From Chara braunii (Eukaryota; Streptophyta; Charophyceae; Charales; Characeae), in contig BFEA01000423.1 of assembly GCA_003427395.1 (NCBI GenBank), forward strand, positions 284,423 to 307,586: a stretch of 23,164 bases of DNA, written 5' to 3'. Position numbers and translations under genes: made by a program. The notes beneath the pieces are model-generated. The model did no database searches. It was not told the DNA's origin and was given only the letters and a program-made list of their open reading frames with translations. Each line of letters starts with the position of its first letter. Within the stretch, counting starts at the first letter, position 1. Of the stretch, positions 9,800 through 19,428 are shown in pieces.

Positions 9800-10697
9800 T
9801 TCGGCAGCACGATTAGTCAACTCTCTTAACCCGTCGTTGGAAGCTCGGGGTTGCACAATCAGGAAGGGTCGGCACACGAGCGAAGTAAGAGGTGAGTAAA
9901 GTAGGAGTTGGGCGACCCGACGGGCTGGTGCCGAACGCACGGGATTGACGTGGGCCACGACAAACTGTGGGCACGGGCGAATCCGACGGGTGCGGGAGGA
10001 CTAAGCGGGGTGACAACTTCGTGGGTTGGTGCGTGACGACGGACTGTCCGCATCGGAGAGAGAGAGAGAGGAGGAGAGAGTTGAGGTTGATGGACGTGGA
10101 TTTGCTGTTTCTTTGTCTCTTCCCCCTCTTNATCTGTGTACATACATTTTGATTGCGGCTCCGGGCGGTTTGCCCGTTCTTATCTTCGTTTCGGCTTTCT
10201 GGAATCCGGACTTGGGTTTTTGCTCACACCCGTCCTTGCGATTGCATTATGTGTATGATTGTCGAATGTATGGATGCATGAAAGTTATGCCTGCTTGCCT
10301 ATCTCTTTTGCGGAGAATCCCTGCCCTTGCTTTTTNTTTGTGTCGAATCTTTGCTTGCACCAGATGCAGCGATAGATGGGATAAGAATCTGGCCCCGATG
10401 TCGATTTCGTTCTCGTTCTTGCTTGTCCCATGATGATGTTGTGGTATGATTGCATCTTGCATAATNGACGATCCGAAATCTGGCCCCGTGAACGCCGCGC
10501 GAAAACACGTGTAAACGCGATCCGAGTCGCGCCCTTACACGCATTNNCGTGCGTCGATTCGCCCGCCNAGACAAGACTCGCNGCGGAACCACCATCCCGC
10601 ACGGGCACGCCGAGGCGCAACTAAGTTCNCCCANCCGACANGTGCTCATGCGCGGTGACGATATCCCGACCCGCGCTATCCCACCGACGATGACACC

Positions 10698-11189
10698 ATG
10701 ACGCGATCTTGGGGCTCGGACTCATCCTATGACCCGGATTATTTCACCCCTACAATAAACGAGCTCATAAGGACACGATACCCCTGTCACACGGAGAATC
10801 AACTATGTCCGCGGGAATTCCACTGTGCCACCACTAGCGACCCTCGGTGCTCCGATTTCCCTTCCCCCGACCACACCTACTACTTCACNCACCCAGGATT
10901 CGTTGAGATCACCACCAGTTTCCCTCCTTTCCGCCTCCTTCTCCCGTATCATCAACTCAGTGTCGTTCCGTGGCCGGCCATAGCCCCCTATTGGCCCAAT
11001 ACGTTTTGCGTGAACTGCCGACGTAGCGGCGCACCGAGCACTCCGGAATTCCGTAGGCCTAACCCAAAACCGCGGCGGTCTGCACCATGTGGCGGCCCCC
11101 GACGGCCTAACTATCCGGGACTACCTCCACCACGGAGGAATTTTCCCATAACCCGTCGTCCACAGTGTCCTGGTCCTTTGGGACTGTGA
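10698..11189 (+). CDS. ORF inside the LTR, 163 codons, unknown
   Basis: ATG 10698 to TGA 11187, containing one unresolved base (10889). The protein is rich in Pro, Arg, Ser and Cys (for example PCHTENQLCPREFHC, FCVNCRRSGAP) and lacks recognisable domains, signal peptide or membrane segments. The first 123 codons are the same in the other LTR, where a 62 bp deletion changes the frame and the C-terminus. Identity between the copies is not evidence of selection because this part of the two LTRs may have been assembled from the same reads. It lies downstream of the LTR TATA box and so could be transcribed at the head of the element RNA. A chance frame in GC-rich DNA is the main alternative. Confidence 0.3.
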   Translation: MTRSWGSDSSYDPDYFTPTINELIRTRYPCHTENQLCPREFHCATTSDPRCSDFPSPDHTYYFXHPGFVEITTSFPPFRLLLPYHQLSVVPWPAIAPYWPNTFCVNCRRSGAPSTPEFRRPNPKPRRSAPCGGPRRPNYPGLPPPRRNFPITRRPQCPGPLGL

Positions 11190-11336
11190 GACCCTTGCGT
11201 GCGCACCCCTCACTCGCCTAATTGCGTTCGTACCCCTAAGACTCCCCCACTTCCCCCAAAAATCCTTGGCACACCCCTTTTCGCACTTCCAGGCCCACAC
11301 TCCACTCCGATCAGGAAGCCGCGCTGGGCGTGAGGT

Positions 11337-11517
11337 TGGGCGTCACAATAGTACTAGAATTCAGGGGCCGCAAGGTCTCCAAAACCTACTTCTTGAGGTG
11401 GAGCCCCTCCCCTGTAGCTAAGACTGACTATATCAGGCAAAATAATGAATCGGAAAATCGTACTAACGACCTTAAAGCAGGACACAACCAAAGCATCCCT
11501 CGACTAAAAACTAACTT
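11337..11517. other. Spacer between LTR and LINE tail
   Basis: No gene or repeat recognised. If the inversion model is right this is the target DNA between the LINE 3' end and the gypsy 3' LTR. GGGCG at 11338-11342 resembles GAGCG next to the outer end of the right LTR (four of five bases), a weak candidate for a target-site duplication. Confidence 0.4.
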
Positions 11518-11521
11518 ACGA

Positions 11522-11561
11522 GTAAAAAAAATAAAAAATAAAAAAAATAAAAAAAAATAAA
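11522..11561 (-). repeat. A/T-rich simple tract at the LINE 3' end
   Basis: On the plus strand it reads as runs of 5-9 A separated by single T; on the LINE strand it is T-rich. It lies about 30 bp after the ORF2 stop. It may be the LINE 3' tail, although a T-rich rather than A-rich tail would be unusual for L1-type elements. Confidence 0.5.
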
Positions 11562-11593
11562 AGAAACAAGCTACAATCCAAAACAATCAAGCG

Positions 11594-12812
11594 TCATGTT
11601 TCTTGCAGAAAGGAGCCAAATGTGAAGTCTCCAATACATTCATCAACAGAGGCCAAAGTAGGGCAAGAGGCCCAGTGTCTCTTGAACCAAAGTACCCCAG
11701 CTCGCAAGTTCCTTGTTTTACCGACCTTCTTGCCCCAATCCAAACAGATAATGTGCCTCAGATCCCTTTTCACCATGTAAAGCACTTGTTGAGTCGAGAA
11801 GGAGCCATTGGATCTGACAATATAATTTCTCTGACGCCATAGATGCCACAACACCGTTGCTCTGATGGTCTCATAAACATAAGCCTTTGGCTTAGTGAGG
11901 CTTATAAAAGTTGTTCCCAACAAATCGCCCCATGTGACCATAAGTCTGCCCAATGATCAGGAATGACAGAGGCTTCTTTGAACTGTGCCCAAAAAGCACG
12001 AGCGTTGGCACACGTGACCACAAGTGATGTTGATCCTCCACTAAATGACCTGCGAGACAGGTTGTACAGAAGGGTGACCCCTACTTACGACGATGATACA
12101 AAAAGGCAGTTGTAGGGACTGCATTATGCAGTATAACCCAAAGCAACCCAGCATGTTTCGCACTTGACAAGGATGGAAGGAGACGCCAGAAAGAGGTCAA
12201 CTTTTGAGGGTTAATCACTAAACCCAACTTTCTCCATTTCGTTATAACATCCCAATCAACATCCACATCAGGTAATAACTTAGCATAAGCCATTTTAGCA
12301 GTATGTTGAAAAAGGGGGATGGTATCATCTAGTTTCCTATGATCTGTCCAATACCAATCTCTAGGATCAATGGTCAGGTATTTCGCAGCAGTATTAAGAC
12401 TGTATGGTCGATATTCAGTAATCAGTCCCTTAGTCTGTTCCAATACACAGACAACAGACATATTTGTTATTTCTGAACAGTTAGAAGCTGAGGATAGCCT
12501 CTTAAGGGGTGTTCCCAACCCTTCATATCCATTGTTCACATTCCAACCAGTCATTTCCCATTCTGTGTCTGACAACTGTGACTCCAGGCGCCATAAACAT
12601 CGTGTATGGCCATCCATGTCCTCCCTAAACAATGTACCAGGCAGATACTGTCTGTTACTAATTATATGTGTCCATGAGTCTGGAATGACAACCATAACAT
12701 CTTGCAAATTATTTCTCCATTGTCGTAGGCCATGCAAACGGTGTTGCAGTTTATCCTCAGTTTTCCACGTACTAGTATCATCGTCCCACAAATGTGCTAG
12801 GATAGCAACACC
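11594..12812 (-). pseudogene. LINE ORF2 C-terminal region, stop and two frameshifts
   Basis: The frame enters at about 12812 (GVAILAHLWDDD; the preceding codon would be TGA and belongs to the gypsy side). It runs through WRNNLQDVMVVIPDSW, DPRDWYWTDHRKLDDTIPLF and WRKLGLVINPQKLTSFWRLL to a TAG at 12081. Beyond it, the same frame gives FCTTCLAGHLVEDQHH, the zinc-ribbon-like block found near the end of LINE ORF2. Two shifts follow, near 12025 (to TCANARAFWAQFKE) and near 11950 (to GRLMVTWGDLLGTTFISL). The last frame ends at TGA 11594 after FLQET. The WKTxxxL and WYWTD blocks are typical of the linker between RT and zinc ribbon in this class. Unlike the 5' part of the LINE, this part does carry indels. 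Confidence 0.7.
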
Positions 12813-15205
12813 TCATGCCCATGTAGTTGGTGAGTTTCTTCAGCGCCAGCAGAGGCTCGTGATCCATTACGAGGCGAAACTTCTATCCGTAGAGATACGG
12901 ATGGAAGTGTTGGATTCCCCAAACTACCGCATAACACTCACCCTGAGGTGCGGAGTCATTTCTTCGTTCGTCCGGCACGGTTCGTGACGCGTACTCGATG
13001 ACGTGTTCGCGACCATCGTTCCCCTTCTGTGCTAGAATAGAGGAAATAGCTTTCGGTTGTCAGTCCGTGATGAGAATGAACTGCTTCGAGGGGTCCGGTC
13101 GAATCAAAATAGAGGTCGTCGCCAGAGTGTCCTTGAGGGTTGCAAAGGTCTGCTGGCACTCCGCGTCCCAGCTGAGCGGTTGGTCCTTCCATAACAGATT
13201 CGTTAGTGGTTGTGCAATTGCGGCAAAGCCCTTGATGAAGCGCCGGTAGTACGACGCCAGTCCCAAGAAGGCTCGAACCTGCGTCAGTGATGTGGGAACC
13301 GGAGCTTCCTTCACCGCCGCAACTTTTCTCGAGTCTGGCCGCAATCCTCCTCGTGTCACGACATAGCTCAAGAACGAAATTTCTGAGAGAAAAAATTCGC
13401 TCTTCTCAACCGCAATCTTGAACCCAGCGTCTCTCAATGCACCCAATGTCCATTCGATGTGTTGCGCGTGCCCGTGATAGGTTTCCGAATAGACCAGGAT
13501 GTCGTCCATGTACACGATCACGCAGAAGTTAATGATTCCTTGCGTCAGCCGTGTCTTGTTGACGAAGTTCTGGAACGTCACGTTCATCGCTCGCTGAAAC
13601 GTGGGCAGACGCATTGCAAATCCCCATCGGACACCAAACCCACTGCCACGTGCCCTCAAACAACACAAAGGCCGTTTTCGGTCGATCTTCTTCCCTTACC
13701 AGAATATGATGAAAGTCATGCCGAATATCAAACTTACTAAAATATTTAGCGCATCCGATCGCATCCAACAGATCATCAATCTGGGGGAGGGGGTACACAT
13801 CTTGGATCGTGATTTCATTCAGCTTGCGATAATCAATGCAAATGCGAATCGCTCCGTTCTTCTTCGGTACTAGCACTACAGGAAAGGACCAGGGTCCAGT
13901 AGCGGGTTCAATCCAACCGCTGGCTTTGAACTCCCGAATTCGTTCGAGAGCCTTTTTGCGTTCAATCAAGGAATAACGATAAGGTTTGCAATGAATCGGG
14001 GAATGATTTCCTGTCTGAATTTCGTGTTGGATTACTAACGACAGCCCAAAGTCAGTGTCTGACACACTAATCGCTCCTTGGTATTCTATAAGAATGTTTG
14101 CAATTACCTGGTGGATTTCATCGGGCACATATTGTGGGACGTGTAGTTCAAAAAGTTGGTCCCAGATCCGAACGTCAATCTGTTTCGTGTTCGCCTGGTT
14201 TTCCAGATCGGGTGGAGGCGTCGAGATGAATGAATGATCCGATCGCCAGGAGAACACTGTGGCCATCATCTGAGCATCTTCTTCTCGGATTGCCACGTGT
14301 CCTTCCGGGGTAATTCCGTCACAAACATCCTGCCATGGCACTTCCTTGGTTGCGATCTTTATCCCCAGTCCGTCGATTTCCGCTTCAAAACGCCCAGGGG
14401 GTTCCAGAGGGCTTGCTTCCGCCCCTAACCGTAACAATCTCACTTTTTTGGCAGAGGTTAGTAAGGACTTGGGTAGAGCCGTAATGTCACAGGAGTGCTT
14501 CTTGTTGCAGTATCGGGCGAGGAGAGGGGTGATTCCTTCGTACAGAGTTTGAGGGGGTTCCAAAGAATCGACCATCCTTGAAATTTGCACGAGGGGCTCA
14601 CCCAAGATCATCGCCTTGGTCCTTTGAATCTTTCGGCTGGTTAGTTGCATCGTTCTTGCAATCGTTTTGGGCGGTGGGTAACAAACACGTTGTCGTGCTA
14701 ATTTCAAGATCTCTGGATCATCCTCGTCACTGCTTTCCGCATCATCTGTTGACGACTCTCCTTCTACGGATTTCTCCCAGGAGATCATGCGGAGAGTCCC
14801 TGCCATCATCGGCGAAACCCGGGGAACCGCGTTAATAGTAGTGCGAAGGGTGAATCGCATGGGCACAGCGTAGGGTTTTCCTCCTGTATTTCGGAGGATG
14901 ACAGATCATCGTTCGAAGTCCAGGTTTGCTCGTAGCGCCACAAAAGCAAGAAGTCCGAAGAGAATGTCGTACGTATTGACATCTAGTACTACGACATCCC
15001 CAAGCGCGTGCACTTTACCCAATCGGAAAGCGACATTGGCCATTCTTCCCACGGTTTTAATTCTTTCTTTGTCAGCCGAAACGAGCTGATCTTTCTCAGA
15101 AAGCGTGATCAGGTCGTTTTTCCTACCTGCCCTTTCGACCACCCTCAGTGAGATAGCCAACACAGTCGCTCCCGAATCTATAATAGTATTGTAGGGATTC
15201 CCCAA
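12813..15205 (-). pseudogene. Ty3/gypsy pol: protease, reverse transcriptase, RNase H (truncated)
   Basis: Protease begins near 15205 with IIDSGATV, whose DSGA holds the active-site Asp, and ends near NTYDILFG. TGA 14906 interrupts the frame; the sequence continues in frame into the linker and RT. RT shows IRICIDYRKLNEI and PLPQIDDLL, motif A FDIRHDFHHI and, after a frameshift near 13612 in the NAPATFQR-type motif, TFQRAMN and YMDD. The connection region has GLASYYRRFIKGFA. RNase H keeps the first Asp (LITD, before TGA 13060), the Glu (APQGE) and the Asp of MDHEPL, but also has TAG 12883. It ends after LTNYMGM at about 12814, before the last RNase H residues. RT and RNase H copy the element RNA into DNA. 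Four lesions make this copy inactive. Confidence 0.9.
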
Positions 15206-16819
15206 ATTTCTATATCACACTCGGCGGATTTCCACGGAATTGGTTTAATCCGCAAGAAATAATCGTCTTTCTGAATTAATCCTACCCGTATTGGATCCGG
15301 AGTGCCTGTTGGGTTTTCTTCTGGCGCGGGGCCTTTGGTTTTTGCGTTCGGTGTTCGGGCGAGGGCGAATCGCTTTCGATTCGCTTTGCAATGCTGCAAC
15401 ATTCGCTCGTTGGCTTGCTCGGAGATCGAGAGTAGATGACCGATCGGAAGGGGAATCCGATGGTCCAAGGCTCGGACGATGTTTAATACATCGATTTCTC
15501 CTGTGACGAAGGTGGGTCCTCCCGACTCCATTTCTCCTAGGGACGGTCGCCAGTCCGCCACCTCTTTTGGTTCTGGCGCTGGTCTGATTGTTCCGATCAT
15601 TCATAGCCCAGGATATCCCAGCGACACATACTGATCTAGCGGCCTCTTCCGTGGTGGTCAGGGCACTTCCCCCACCCTCTTCTTCTTCCATCAAGGCTCC
15701 GACTCGTCCAGGTCCGTTGGCGATGAGAGCCGCGGCCATGGGTGCGGCTCCGGTCCGCTGTTGTGGGTGTCGGTGGGGGCAATCACGGGCTAGATGTCCT
15801 GGCTGATGACAGGCATAACAGACATTCAGATTGTTCGCAACTCCCCCGAGCGCAGGGGTCGGGGCTAATCCTTGCGGCATAAGAGGGGCTCGTACCTCAA
15901 TAGGTCGCATTTTCCTCATCATGGCTTCCAGCCGAGCATTGTGCTCTCGCTGCTCCTTTTTGCTTTCTTGGATCAAACTAATCAAGGTCTTGGTTAGTTC
16001 GAAAATGGTCGCCGATTCGTTTGATCGTACATGAGCCTCAACCGATGGCGGGGGTAATGCCCTGACGGGCGGGGGCATCATAGGAGCAGAGGTGCTCAGA
16101 GTCTCACTTAGGACTACTCGTTTGGGGCCTATTTGTTTCATATAGGTGACAGGTGCTGATACTAACCCCATATTTTCAAATTTGTTCTGTAAAGCAGCCA
16201 GCTCCGCTCTTGCTCGAGCGAGCTCGGTCGAATCTCCGTCTCTAGGGTAGTCTTCTCCTTCCAGGAAGTTCGCCGCGAACTTCCGTTCCATTTCTTCTGC
16301 AGCAGCTATAATTTGTTGTAGCGTATGGGTGATGGGGGAAAACTGCTTTCGCAACTTAGCCCTTATTGTTCGGCTGCGGAGTCCGTCAATGAACAGATCT
16401 CTCCCTACTTGCTCACCTCGCTCAGTTTTTACGAACATTCTGTAGAACCGGTTTCGATATTCCGCGACGGATTCGAGCGGTTTTTGCACTCGGTCGTTGA
16501 TCATGTACAGCGCTTGCTCAGGGTGGACATAATCAAATCGGTTCATGAAATCTCGTTCGAAGGTCGGGAGGTCCACCCACACATAGGTACTATCCCAGTG
16601 ATGAGTGTCTCCTCCCATTCGAGCCGGAATGTTGATCTGTGCTTCGTGATCGTCGTACTGTTGTGCTCTAAGCGTGACCAGCCATGCTCCTGCGAGGTGG
16701 TGCGCTGGATCAAACAGATAGAGATCTGGTGGCGACATGGGAGCTCGTGCACGTGGGGCAGGTTGATAAGGTGGATTAGCATTTTGTTGCGGAACCGGAT
16801 TTTGCACATTGGCAGCCAT
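15178..16819 (-). pseudogene. Ty3/gypsy gag with zinc knuckle and gag-pol spacer, two frameshifts
   Basis: ATG at 16819 follows a 142-base leader. The N-terminus is Pro/Gln-rich. A capsid-type region (about residues 35-190) has the retrotransposon gag pattern of W, F and FxxRF motifs, with VAEYRNRFYRMF and LFIDGLRS. A Glu-rich helical part and a Pro-rich linker come next, then one CCHC knuckle, CYACHQPGHLARDC, at about residue 337. The original frame stays open to 15245, but after about 15600 the protein-like reading moves to another frame (DVLNIVRALDHRIPLPIGH, LLSISEQANERMLQHC), which ends at 15178. Near 15200 it returns to the gag register in the protease, apparently by loss of one G. Two compensating indels thus break what was probably one continuous gag-pol frame. 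Gag forms the particle and binds RNA. Confidence 0.85.
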
Positions 16820-16961
16820 ATTGGCTGCTCGTCGGTTAGCCGATCTGCTTCTGGTGACGATAGGGTCGCGTCTATGCGCGTTCCGAGGGCGAGGTCGCCC
16901 TCGGTTAGGCAGGTCGCCTAATTAACGTGCTATCAATCCTAAGACCCTAGCCACGTGTCGG
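16820..16961 (-). other. Gypsy leader between primer-binding site and gag
   Basis: About 142 bases without a long frame. It contains short repeats of GAGGGCGAGGTCGCC type near 16883-16917 that could fold. It is expected to hold packaging or dimerisation signals in a working element, but none can be identified by eye. Confidence 0.45.
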
Positions 16962-16973
16962 GCTCCGATACCA
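16962..16973 (-). promoter_or_regulatory. Primer-binding site, initiator-Met tRNA type
   Basis: Minus strand reads TGGTATCGGAGC. This is the common plant retrotransposon site (TGGTATCAGAGC) complementary to the 3' end of initiator methionine tRNA, with one A-to-G difference. It directly adjoins the LTR and fixes the element's 5' side and strand. Confidence 0.9.
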
Positions 16974-17088
16974 ACCTCACGCCCAGCGCGACTTCCTGAT
17001 CGGAGTGGAGTGTGGGCCTGGAAGTGCGAAAAGGGGTGTGCCAAGGATTTTGGGGGGAAGTGGGGAAGTCTTAGGGGTATGAAGGCAA

Positions 17089-17550
17089 TTAGGTGAGCGA
17101 GGGGTGCGCACGCAAAGGTCTCACAGTCCCAAGGGACCAGGACACTGTGGACGACGGGTTACGGAAAAATTCCTCCGTGGTTGGGTTGGGCCTTCGGAAT
17201 TCCGGAGTGCTCGGTGCGCCGCTGCGTCGGCAGTTCACGCAAAACGTATTGGGCCAATAGGGGGCTATGGCCGGCCACGGAACGACACTGAGTTGATGAT
17301 ACGGGAGAAGGAGGCGGAAAGGAGGGAAACTGGTGGTGATCTCAACGAATCCTGGGTGNGTGAAGTAGTAGGTGTGGTCGGGGGAAGGGAAATCGGAGCA
17401 CCGAGGGTCGCTAGTGGTGGCACAGTGGAATTCCCGCGGACATAGTTGATTCTCCGTGTGACAGGGGTATCGTGTCCTTATGAGCTCGTTTATTGTAGGG
17501 GTGAAATANTCCGGGTCATAGGATGAGTCCGAGCCCCAAGATCGCGTCAT
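17089..17550 (-). pseudogene. LTR-internal ORF, right copy with altered C-terminus
   Basis: Same frame as 10698-11189 for 123 codons (one unresolved codon more). The 62 bp deletion after RRPNP then shifts the frame, giving a different 30-residue tail and 153 codons in total. It shows that the C-terminal part of the LTR frame is not conserved between the copies. Confidence 0.3.
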
Positions 17551-18448
17551 GGTGTCATCGTCGGTGGGATAGCGCGGGTCGGGATATCGTCACCGCGCAT
17601 GAGCACNTGTCGGNTGGGNGAACTTAGTTGCGCCTCGGCGTGCCCGTGCGGGATGGTGGTTCCGCNGCGAGTCTTGTCTNGGCGGGCGAATCGACGCACG
17701 NNAATGCGTGTAAGGGCGCGACTCGGATCGCGTTTACACGTGTTTTCGCGCGGCGTTCACGGGGCCAGATTTCGGATCGTCNATTATGCAAGATGCAATC
17801 ATACCACAACATCATCATGGGACAAGCAAGAACGAGAACGAAATCGACATCGGGGCCAGATTCTTATCCCATCTATCGCTGCATCTGGTGCAAGCAAAGA
17901 TTCGACACAAANAAAAAGCAAGGGCAGGGATTCTCCGCAAAAGAGATAGGCAAGCAGGCATAACTTTCATGCATCCATACATTCGACAATCATACACATA
18001 ATGCAATCGCAAGGACGGGTGTGAGCAAAAACCCAAGTCCGGATTCCAGAAAGCCGAAACGAAGATAAGAACGGGCAAACCGCCCGGAGCCGCAATCAAA
18101 ATGTATGTACACAGATNAAGAGGGGGAAGAGACAAAGAAACAGCAAATCCACGTCCATCAACCTCAACTCTCTCCTCCTCTCTCTCTCTCTCCGATGCGG
18201 ACAGTCCGTCGTCACGCACCAACCCACGAAGTTGTCACCCCGCTTAGTCCTCCCGCACCCGTCGGATTCGCCCGTGCCCACAGTTNGTCGTGGCCCACGT
18301 CAATCCCGTGCGTTCGGCACCAGCCCGTTGGGTCGCCCAACTCCTACTTTACTCACCTCTTACTTCGCTCGTGTGCCGACCCTTCCTGATTGTGCAACCC
18401 CGAGCTTCCAACGACGGGTTAAGAGAGTTGACTAATCGTGCTGCCGAC

Positions 18449-18455
18449 ATTTATA
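18449..18455 (-). promoter_or_regulatory. TATA box of right LTR
   Basis: TATAAAT on the minus strand, the exact mirror of 9793-9799, in the 5' LTR upstream of gag. This would be the promoter of the gag-pol RNA. Confidence 0.55.
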
Positions 18456-19248
18456 GCGTGCATGCATGCGCGAAGAACACGGAGTTACCAAGACTTAGAG
18501 TGAAGATTAGAGAGGGAACGCCTGTGTTCTGCATGATCGGCCGCGGCGTGGGGGACGTAACCCTTCTCCACGCATCGATCCGAGCATGCAAGCCGCGGCT
18601 TACAAAATTTCAGCAAAAGAAAGAGAGGGAGGGAGGGAGAGACGAAGTGTAGGAAGAGAGATACAGTTACAATGGCGCCCGCCCAAAATTACAGTTACAC
18701 ATACGATTAAGGGCGCCCACTAATCAGAGTACCGTTGCAGCCGCATGAAGAAGCGCGTAAACAAAAGGCGTCGCGCGGCAGGAAAAATCCTAATTACTGA
18801 ATTCCTAAATTCCTATCTAATGCGAAAAAGCAAAAGGCACGAATTCTAGAAGGAAAGTCCGAAATTCTGAGAGCCATTGGGGGCTCGAAAAAGATTCAAG
18901 AGGAAATTTAAAAAGAACGAAGCAATTTCCCGCGCGATGTCCGCACCCAAAAGATAAAAAACCGAACCAAAAGAAACGACGTCAACATTTATTAATTGCG
19001 CGCGCGCGTGGCGTCGCGCCAGACAACCATCCGACCAATTCAATCAACCGACCGTCCCAAGACACACCCGACCCCGTGCCCGGCCATTTCAAAAAAGAAG
19101 CGACGAAAAAGGACGAAAAAGCGAGGACACTGATGCAATTCTCCACCGATCCCGATCTCCTGTAATTCAAGTTGGCCCAATCTTCCCAGCTTAGGATCCC
19201 TCATTGCAACTGCGCAGAAAATTGCGCATTACAAAAAGTGGTTCGTCA

Positions 19249-19388
19249 CGCTCTTTGCTTTCTATTCTTGCCTTGGGCACTGGGCCCTTTTATAAAAGAA
19301 ATATTTGGTTAAAAAAAAAACAAAAAAAACAAAGGGACGCTCACCCCGGTTCTCAGCACATGTAGCGCCCCACAACTAGATGGAGCCT

Positions 19389-19392
<4 letters not shown>
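19249..19392. other. Short unannotated stretch right of the LTR
   Basis: No gene seen. It contains an A-rich stretch at 19313-19336 and would be the flank of the gypsy insertion. The first bases (CGCTC) give GAGCG on the element strand. Confidence 0.4.

Positions 19393-19428
<36 letters not shown>

Larger units (their letters stand above)
5087..11336 (+). mobile_element. 3' half of a Ty3/gypsy LTR retrotransposon
   Basis: In order: a partial PHD-like finger, the HHCC zinc finger and integrase core, the integrase C-terminal domain, three downstream accessory frames and one LTR. No gag, protease, RT or RNase H precedes it. The missing 5' half is present on the other strand at 12813-19248, and the LTRs of the two halves are copies of each other. 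No clear polypurine tract is visible just before the LTR at 9022. Confidence 0.8.
9023..11336 (+). repeat. LTR of the Ty3/gypsy element, left copy (3' LTR of the + half)
   Basis: This 2314 bp sequence is the reverse complement of 16974-19248. It begins TGACGAACC. The end at 11336 is set from the primer-binding site next to the other copy. Compared with the right copy it has an extra 62 bp (about 11065-11127) and lacks about 17 bp and about 6 bp near its 5' end. A TATAAAT lies at 9793. Positions 9960-11030 match the right copy almost perfectly, while 9023-9960 differ at many sites, mostly transitions at CpG. The 3' end GAGGT is not the usual CA, so the boundary could be off by a few bases. Confidence 0.85.
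11518..12812 (-). mobile_element. 3' part of a LINE (ORF2 C-terminus and tail)
   Basis: Minus-strand sequence coding for the C-terminal region of a plant-type LINE ORF2, followed by a short 3' UTR and a T-rich tract (11522-11561, repeats of seven or so T and an A when read on the minus strand). It starts abruptly next to gypsy RNase H at about 12813. It supplies exactly the part missing from the LINE at 129-5086, with similar AT-rich codon use, though a different LINE copy cannot be excluded. Confidence 0.7.
12813..19248 (-). mobile_element. 5' half of a Ty3/gypsy LTR retrotransposon
   Basis: Read on the minus strand: LTR (19248-16974), primer-binding site, leader, gag, protease, RT and most of RNase H, ending abruptly at about 12813 within RNase H. 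Integrase and the second LTR are absent here but present on the plus strand at 5087-11336. Gag, protease and the N-terminal part of RT share one frame register, so the element probably made a single gag-pol protein. Confidence 0.85.
16974..19248 (-). repeat. LTR of the Ty3/gypsy element, right copy (5' LTR of the - half)
   Basis: This 2275 bp sequence is the inverted copy of 9023-11336. It starts TGACGAACC on the minus strand at 19248 and ends at the primer-binding site. Relative to the left copy it lacks 62 bp near 17185 and carries about 17 extra bases near 18930-18946 and about 6 near 19166-19172. All eleven unresolved bases of the left copy have a mirrored N here, and two more N occur only here (17509, 18286). 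Confidence 0.9.

Noticed and set aside
11338-11342. Target-site duplication of the gypsy element (GGGCG here, GAGCG on the element strand at 19249-19253)
   Set aside because: One mismatch in five bases and an uncertain LTR end; too weak to call, although it would fit the inversion model.
9023-19248. DNA transposon with 2.3 kb terminal inverted repeats
   Set aside because: The repeats contain a TATA box, one adjoins an initiator-Met primer-binding site with gag next to it, and the genes are gag-pol. They are LTRs brought face to face.
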